Positions 33,453 to 38,167 of a DNA stretch of 38,167 bases are shown here, piece by piece. The translations under genes were made by a program, and so were the position numbers. The stretch covers positions 188,689 through 226,855 of the forward strand of contig NZ_JAEACP010000004.1 of the NCBI RefSeq assembly GCF_015999335.1, read 5' to 3'. How positions within the stretch are numbered: the first letter of the stretch is position 1; every line of letters begins with the position of its first letter. This stretch comes from Tabrizicola soli (GTDB taxonomy: Bacteria; Pseudomonadota; Alphaproteobacteria; Rhodobacterales; Rhodobacteraceae). The notes under the pieces are model-generated. The model saw nothing but the letters and a program-made list of their open reading frames with translations. It was not told where the DNA came from and searched no databases.

Positions 33453-34460
33453 ATGATCCGGATCGCTGTGCTCGGCTGCGGGCGCATTGGGGTGATGCAT
33501 GCTGCCAACATCGCGGCGCACCCACGCGCCACTCTGGCAGGGGTGTATGACATCCACGCACCGGCCGCCGAGGCTGTCGCCACGAAGACGGGTGCGAAGG
33601 TGTTTCAGTCCGCAGAAGCTGCGTTTGCCTCGAGGGATGTGGACGCAGTCTTGATCGCGACGGCGACGGACACGCACGCTGGCCTTCTGGAACTTGCAGT
33701 GGCGGCCGGCAAGCCCGTGCTCTGCGAGAAGCCCATCGACCTGAGCCTCGCTCGCGTGAACGCCTGTGCCGCCAAGATCGCCGGCACTTCGGTGCCGATC
33801 CAGCTGGGGTTCGTGCGCCGGTTCGATCCTGGCCACTCTGCGGTCCGCAAGGCTATCGAGGCGGGTGACATCGGCGACCTGCACCAGGTGGTGATCACTT
33901 CGCGCGATCCGGGACTGGCACCGGAAGCCTATCTGAAGGTGTCCGGAGGCATCCTGCGTGACATGACGATCCACGATCTCGACATGGCCCGCTTCATCCT
34001 GGGTGAAGAGGTGACCGAGGTCTTCGCCACCGGGTCGCGCTTGGTGGATCCGGCGCTGATGGATCGGCTGGGCGATCATGACACGATAACGGTCGTGCTG
34101 ATCACGGCGAGTGGCAAGCAGGCCATCATCACCAACTCGCGCCGGGCCACCTACGGTTACGACCAGCGGGTCGAGGCACTTGGCGACAAGGGGATGGCGA
34201 TCTCGGAGAACCGCCGCCCGCACGAGATGACCCTGCACACGGCCAGTTTCACCGACCGGGCCGAGCCGCTGCTGAACTTCTTCATCGAGCGCTACCGCGA
34301 AGGCTTCGACGCGGAAATCTCGGAGTTCGTGGAAGCTGTCGAGCAGAAGCGGGCACCCTCTGTCGGCTTCGAGGATGGCCGCCTTGCCCTTGTCCTTGCC
34401 GAGGCCGCCCTGAAGTCCATCGCCGAACGCCGCGTCGTGGCCGTTAAGGAGGTTTCCTGA
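33453..34460 (+). CDS. iolG: Inositol 2-dehydrogenase
   Basis: A 335-residue Gfo/Idh/MocA oxidoreductase. The Rossmann motif is GCGRIG (8-13), EKP lies at 92-94, and Asp169 and His173 in LRDMTIHDLDMARF correspond to the catalytic pair of inositol dehydrogenase. It oxidises myo-inositol, or a close isomer, to 2-keto-myo-inositol with NAD, the first step before IolE and IolD. The stop overlaps the next ATG (TGATG), and AAGGAGG within its end serves the aldehyde dehydrogenase gene. Confidence 0.92.
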   Translation: MIRIAVLGCGRIGVMHAANIAAHPRATLAGVYDIHAPAAEAVATKTGAKVFQSAEAAFASRDVDAVLIATATDTHAGLLELAVAAGKPVLCEKPIDLSLARVNACAAKIAGTSVPIQLGFVRRFDPGHSAVRKAIEAGDIGDLHQVVITSRDPGLAPEAYLKVSGGILRDMTIHDLDMARFILGEEVTEVFATGSRLVDPALMDRLGDHDTITVVLITASGKQAIITNSRRATYGYDQRVEALGDKGMAISENRRPHEMTLHTASFTDRAEPLLNFFIERYREGFDAEISEFVEAVEQKRAPSVGFEDGRLALVLAEAALKSIAERRVVAVKEVS

Positions 34461-35899
34461 TGTATTCCCACTTCGGTCTCTTCATCAACGGTGAATGGCG
34501 CGCAAGCGTCACTGGCAAGACCGCGCCAGTGTTCAGCCCGGTTACCGAACAGGCACTGGGAGATTGCCCCGTTGCTTCGGTGGCGGACACGGAGGCCGCG
34601 CTGAAAGCCGCGGCGTCCGGGTTCAGAGCGTGGGCGGCCACGCCGGCCTTCACCCGTGCGGACGCGCTGCACCGGATCGCCGACGAAATGGTGCGCCGTG
34701 CCGACGAAGCCGCGCGGATGATCAGCCTTGAGACGGGCAAGCCCATCGCCCAGTCAGGCCGCGAATGGGCCCTCAGCATCGACCAATTCCGCTGGTATGC
34801 CGAGGAGGCCCGCCGCATCTACGGTCGCATCGTCGAATCCCGCGTGCCGGGTGGGCGCTTCGAGGTTCACCACGAGCCGGTCGGCATCGTGGCGGCCTTC
34901 ACCGCCTGGAATTTTCCCGCAGCCCTGATCGCGCGAAAGGTGGCTCCCGCCCTAGCCGCAGGGTGCTCCACCATCGTTCGTCCGTCGAAGCAGACGCCGG
35001 GTGTGGCGATGGTGATGGTTGACTGCGTCCGTGCGGGCAACCTGCCCGCCGGCGCAGTCAACCTGGTTGTCGGGCCGACGGACGCCACCTACGGGCCGTT
35101 GATGGCCTCGAAGGCGGTGCGCAAGGTCAGCCTCACGGGGTCAACCCGCGTCGGTCAGCAGATGATCCGTGACGCCGCTGCGACGCTTAAGAAGGTGTCG
35201 ATGGAGCTTGGCGGCAATGCACCGGTGATCGTCTACGACGACGCGGATCTTGAAGCCTGTCTCAATGTGGCGGTGCCGACGAAGTTCGCCAATGCAGGCC
35301 AGGTCTGCGTGACGGGCGACCGGTTCTACGTGCACGAAGGTCTGCACGATGCCTTCGTCGAGGGCTTCGTCAAGCGGGCCGAGACGATCAAGCTGGGGGA
35401 CGGGCTAGACCCAACGGTGGGCATGGGTCCGCTGATCAGCGGGGATCGCGTGGACGAGATGGAGCGGATCGTTGGCGCAGCAGTCGCCTCGGGGGCGAAG
35501 ATCGCCTCCGGCGGCAAGCGCGCTCAGGGCTTCAACGCCGGGCATTTCTTCGAGCCGACGGTGCTGACCGGTTGCACCGATGAGATGGGCGTGATGGCGG
35601 ACGAGAATTTCGGCCCCATCGCCGCAATCACCCCGTTCACCAGCGAAGACGAGGTGCTGGCGCGCGCAAATGCCTCGGACATGGGCCTCTCCGCCTATGC
35701 CTTCACCACCAACCCCGCCCGCGCCCGCCGCACGGTCCAGGCTCTGAAGGCCGGCATGGTCGGCATCAACTCCTTCGCGATGGCCGCGTCCGAGGCGCCC
35801 TTCGGCGGCACCAACCACTCTGGGATGGGCCGCGAGGGCGGGGTCGAGGGGATCCGCGACTACCTCGACATCAAATCCAGCCAGATGGTGTGGGCATGA
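34460..35899 (+). CDS. NAD(P)-dependent aldehyde dehydrogenase
   Basis: A 479-residue aldehyde dehydrogenase resembling succinate-semialdehyde and related dehydrogenases. Asn151 (AWNFPA), Glu249 (MELGG) and the nucleophile Cys283 (GQVCVTGDRF) are all present. It lacks the look of CoA-acylating malonate-semialdehyde dehydrogenase IolA, which normally ends inositol breakdown. So it probably makes a free acid from an aldehyde released by the aldolase encoded next. Its ATG overlaps the iolG stop, and the downstream gene overlaps its end by four bases. Confidence 0.9.
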   Translation: MYSHFGLFINGEWRASVTGKTAPVFSPVTEQALGDCPVASVADTEAALKAAASGFRAWAATPAFTRADALHRIADEMVRRADEAARMISLETGKPIAQSGREWALSIDQFRWYAEEARRIYGRIVESRVPGGRFEVHHEPVGIVAAFTAWNFPAALIARKVAPALAAGCSTIVRPSKQTPGVAMVMVDCVRAGNLPAGAVNLVVGPTDATYGPLMASKAVRKVSLTGSTRVGQQMIRDAAATLKKVSMELGGNAPVIVYDDADLEACLNVAVPTKFANAGQVCVTGDRFYVHEGLHDAFVEGFVKRAETIKLGDGLDPTVGMGPLISGDRVDEMERIVGAAVASGAKIASGGKRAQGFNAGHFFEPTVLTGCTDEMGVMADENFGPIAAITPFTSEDEVLARANASDMGLSAYAFTTNPARARRTVQALKAGMVGINSFAMAASEAPFGGTNHSGMGREGGVEGIRDYLDIKSSQMVWA

Positions 35900-36705
35900 T
35901 ACCGAACCGCCTCAAGCAGCTCTGGGCCGAGGGCAAGCCCACGATCAACGGGTGGTGCTCGATCGGCAACCCTTTCACCGCCGAGATCATGGCGGCCCAG
36001 GGGTTCGACAGCGTCACCATCGACATGCAGCACGGCGCCCTCGATTACAGTCACCTCTTGCCGATGTTCCAGGCAATGCGGGCGTCGGGTGCCACCTTGA
36101 TGGCGCGAGTGCCGTGGCTGGAGCCAGGGATCATCATGAAGGCGCTGGACGCGGGCGCCTACGGGATCATCTGCCCTATGGTGAACAGCGCGGAGGATGC
36201 AGCGCGCTTCGTCAGCTATCTGCGCTACCCGCCCCTGGGGCAACGCAGCTTCGGGCCGACCCGCGTGTCCTTTGCGGCGGGGGCGAACTACGCGGGCGAG
36301 GCGAACGACAACATCCTTGCCTTCGCGATGATCGAGACGGCCGAGGGAATGGCGAACCTGGACGCCATTGCTGCCACGCCAGGGCTGGACGGTATCTATG
36401 TCGGCCCGGCGGACCTGACGCTGTCCTTGACCCAAGGTCGGCTGGCTCCTGGCTTCGACCGAGAAGAGCCGGAGATGATTGCGGCGCTGCAAACCATCGT
36501 CGCGGCCTGTAAGAGGGACGGCATCCGGGCCGCTCTGCACTGCGGAACGCCGGACTACGCGGCCAAGGCCATCAGCTGGGGCTTCGACATGACGACCGTG
36601 GGCGGGGACTCGCGGTTCCTGGCGGCGGCGGCTGGGGCGGCGGTCGCCGGTTTCCGCAAGCTCACCGACGCTGTCACCACCAAGACCGAGAAGGGGGCCT
36701 ACTGA
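35896..36705 (+). CDS. HpcH/HpaI family aldolase
   Basis: A 269-residue class II (metal-dependent) aldolase like 4-hydroxy-2-oxoheptanedioate and 2-keto-3-deoxyglucarate aldolases. His46 (MQHGALDY), Arg71, Glu147 (IETAEGMANL) and Asp173 (VGPADLT) are the expected catalytic and metal residues. The family cleaves 2-keto-3-deoxy acids to pyruvate plus an aldehyde. It is not the aldolase of the classical inositol pathway (IolJ), so its presence in this operon is notable. The ATG at 35896 overlaps the previous stop (ATGA). Confidence 0.9.
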   Translation: MIPNRLKQLWAEGKPTINGWCSIGNPFTAEIMAAQGFDSVTIDMQHGALDYSHLLPMFQAMRASGATLMARVPWLEPGIIMKALDAGAYGIICPMVNSAEDAARFVSYLRYPPLGQRSFGPTRVSFAAGANYAGEANDNILAFAMIETAEGMANLDAIAATPGLDGIYVGPADLTLSLTQGRLAPGFDREEPEMIAALQTIVAACKRDGIRAALHCGTPDYAAKAISWGFDMTTVGGDSRFLAAAAGAAVAGFRKLTDAVTTKTEKGAY

Positions 36706-37676
36706 TGCCGCATCTCTTGGTGGCAGGAAAGCTGCATCCCTCGGGCCTTGACCTGCTTCGGTCTGCCCCCGTGACCTTCGACTATGTCGAGGAGATTTCC
36801 GAGCCGTCCTACCAGGCGTTCCTTCCCAAGGCTGACGCACTGGTGATCCGCACGCAGCCCCTGACGGCGGCGTCTATCGCCAAGGCCCCGGGGCTGAAGA
36901 TCGTCTCGCGGCATGGGGTTGGCTACGATGCCGTGGACGTCCCGGCGCTGAACGCGCGTGGGATCCCGCTGTGCATCGTGGGGGATGTCAACTCCTCGGG
37001 CGTGGCAGAACATGCGATGATGCTGATCCTGGCCGCCACGCACCGGCTGATCGCGGCGGATCGCGCCACGCGCAGCGGGGATTGGGCCTGGCGCAACGGT
37101 CTTCAGACGCGTGAAGTCGCGGGCAAGCGCCTTCTGATCGTGGGTTTTGGGCGGATCGGCCAGAAGCTTGCCGCCTTGGCGCATGCTTTCGGAATGGAGG
37201 TCCATGCGCATGACCCCTACATCCCTGAAAGCGCCTGGCCGAGCGGTGCGACCCGTGCCCTGGACCTTCCTGCCGCGCTTGCAAAGGCGGATGCCGTCTC
37301 GCTGCACTTGCCGCGCGCGGACAAGGCGATCCTGGGGGCCGCAGAACTGGCCCTGATGAAGCCAACCGCCGTCGTTGTGAACACGGCGCGGGGTGGGCTG
37401 GTAGACGAGGTGGCACTCGCCGATGCCCTGCGTGCGGGCCGCCTCGGTGGGGCCGGGATCGAGGTCTTCAACGCCGAGCCCCCGGGCAAGGATCACCCGC
37501 TTTTCGGCCTCGACCAGGCGGTGCTGACCCCGCACAACGCCGCGCTGACGGTGGAATGCGCGGAACGGATGGCGCTCGCCTCGGTGCAGAACGTGCTCGA
37601 CTTCTTCGCGGGGACTCTGGACCCCGCGCTTATCGTCAACCGGGCCGCCGTCGGCCTCAAGGAACTTGCGAAATGA
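36705..37676 (+). CDS. D-2-hydroxyacid dehydrogenase (NAD-binding)
   Basis: A 323-residue enzyme of the D-isomer-specific 2-hydroxyacid dehydrogenase family (phosphoglycerate, hydroxypyruvate and glyoxylate reductases). The Rossmann motif GFGRIG is at 147-152, with catalytic Arg229 (NTARGGLVDE), Glu258 (FNAEPP) and His277 (LTPHNAAL). It interconverts a 2-keto acid and a D-2-hydroxy acid. The ATG overlaps the aldolase stop (TGATG). Its substrate is probably a product of that aldolase or aldehyde dehydrogenase, such as hydroxypyruvate or glyoxylate, but this is inference. Confidence 0.9.
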   Translation: MPHLLVAGKLHPSGLDLLRSAPVTFDYVEEISEPSYQAFLPKADALVIRTQPLTAASIAKAPGLKIVSRHGVGYDAVDVPALNARGIPLCIVGDVNSSGVAEHAMMLILAATHRLIAADRATRSGDWAWRNGLQTREVAGKRLLIVGFGRIGQKLAALAHAFGMEVHAHDPYIPESAWPSGATRALDLPAALAKADAVSLHLPRADKAILGAAELALMKPTAVVVNTARGGLVDEVALADALRAGRLGGAGIEVFNAEPPGKDHPLFGLDQAVLTPHNAALTVECAERMALASVQNVLDFFAGTLDPALIVNRAAVGLKELAK

Positions 37677-38041
37677 CCAAACCCCGCTTGCGTATCGGCC
37701 TGATCGGCACCGGCTTTATGGGCAAGGCCCATGTCTTCGGCTTCACCTCGGCCCCGCGCGTGTTCGAGCTGCCTTATGATCTGGACCTGCACACGGTCGC
37801 CGATATCACGCCCGAGGCCGCCGAACGTGCCCGGGTGACCCTGGGATTTGCCCATGCGACCAGCGACTGGCGCACGATCATGGCGAACCCCGAGATCGAC
37901 CTCGTCTCCATCACGGCGCCGAACGCGTTGCACAAGGAGATGTCGCTGATGGCCATCGCTGCAGGCAAGCACGTCTACTGCGAGAAGCCGCTGGCCCCGC
38001 TGGCGCAGGACGCGCTGGAGATGACCCTGGCCGCCGAAGCT
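37673..38041 (+). pseudogene. Gfo/Idh/MocA oxidoreductase, truncated by an IS
   Basis: The N-terminal NAD-binding half of a second Gfo/Idh/MocA oxidoreductase: LIGTGFMGKAH (10-20) and CEKPLA (103-108) are clear. The normal reading breaks after residue 123 at LAAEA, where IS5-family DNA begins; the frame then runs six codons into the element and stops at 38059. Family members have 330-400 residues, so about two thirds is missing or displaced beyond the element. Its start overlaps the previous stop (ATGA), showing that it was the next gene of the iolG operon. Confidence 0.85.
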
Positions 38042-38167
38042 AGGCTCCAGACTCATTGAGTTTCAGAGCCAGAACATGACGGTTGCTGCGAGGGCGATAG
38101 CGGAGAAGAAGGTTTCCGGGCATCTGTCGTATCGGGTGGCAACGCGTCTCCAGTCCTTCAGCCGGCC
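38041..38167 (-). mobile_element. IS5-family insertion sequence, partial
   Basis: The oxidoreductase frame ends in a CTAG (38040-38043), and from there the sequence is an IS terminus (GGCTCCAGACTC onward) followed by the end of a transposase. IS5-group elements favour YTAR or TA-containing targets, which fits CTAG. Only about 127 bp lie inside the window, so the other terminus and the target duplication cannot be checked. Confidence 0.8.
38063..38167 (-). CDS. IS5-family transposase, C-terminal end
   Basis: The last 34 residues of a transposase are read on the minus strand: GRLKDWRRVATRYDRCPETF, continuing with SAIALAATVMFWL and a stop. The (R/K)-(F/L)-K-(D/R)-WRR-(I/V)-ATRYD segment with a hydrophobic FWL end is typical of IS5-family (IS427-like) DDE transposases. 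The start and catalytic residues lie outside the window. Confidence 0.88.
   Translation of the reverse strand, partial: GRLKDWRRVATRYDRCPETFFSAIALAATVMFWL

Noticed and set aside
1-38167. CRISPR arrays, rRNA genes, prophage or replication origin
   Set aside because: No regularly spaced repeats, rRNA sequence, phage structural genes or origin features were seen.

Overview
The window reads as chromosome of a high-GC alphaproteobacterium, most likely a member of the Rhodobacteraceae (Rhodobacter, Paracoccus or a relative). The grounds are the strong third-position G/C bias, the protein flavour of LeuCDB, DapA, RsfS, SmpB, AmtB, MlaA and MlaC, the very tight gene packing with 4-bp stop/start overlaps, and typical intergenic palindromes. 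The first 90 bases are almost pure poly-G/poly-C and are probably an assembly or sequencing artefact at a contig end.

Positions 179-28266 look like ordinary core chromosome. In order: a leftward leuC-leuD-gntK operon; rsfS-rlmH; a leftward pair made of a proline-racemase-superfamily enzyme and an EamA transporter; dapA; a soluble lytic transglycosylase converging on a tail-anchored Ser/Thr kinase; smpB; a small glycine-rich protein; an sseA-aminotransferase-EamA operon converging on another EamA gene; amtB; a class A penicillin-binding protein; leftward mlaA-mlaC; a type I secretion ABC transporter and HlyD-type adaptor pair; a membrane protein, an exported EEP-fold protein and leuB; a fourth EamA transporter; and tRNA-Pro(CGG). 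Two convergent gene pairs share their stop codons inside a CTAG. Two genes (rsfS and the EEP protein) appear to start at CTG.

Right after the tRNA-Pro the character changes. About 620 bp without a convincing gene are followed by a catabolic cluster with more mixed codon use: an RpiR-type regulator; leftward iolD-iolE-SDR; and a divergent, translationally coupled series iolG-aldehyde dehydrogenase-HpcH/HpaI aldolase-D-2-hydroxyacid dehydrogenase-Gfo/Idh oxidoreductase. The last gene is cut by the end of an IS5-family element at the window edge. This looks like a tRNA-anchored accessory region. It carries the inositol enzymes IolG, IolE and IolD, but neither IolB nor IolC/IolJ is visible. In their usual place are an aldolase of the HpcH family, a 2-hydroxyacid dehydrogenase and an SDR. 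That makes it a candidate for a variant, possibly non-phosphorylating, route for inositol or a related cyclitol or sugar acid, and it is the most interesting part of the window.

All calls come from reading the sequence and recalled family knowledge. No database search was run.
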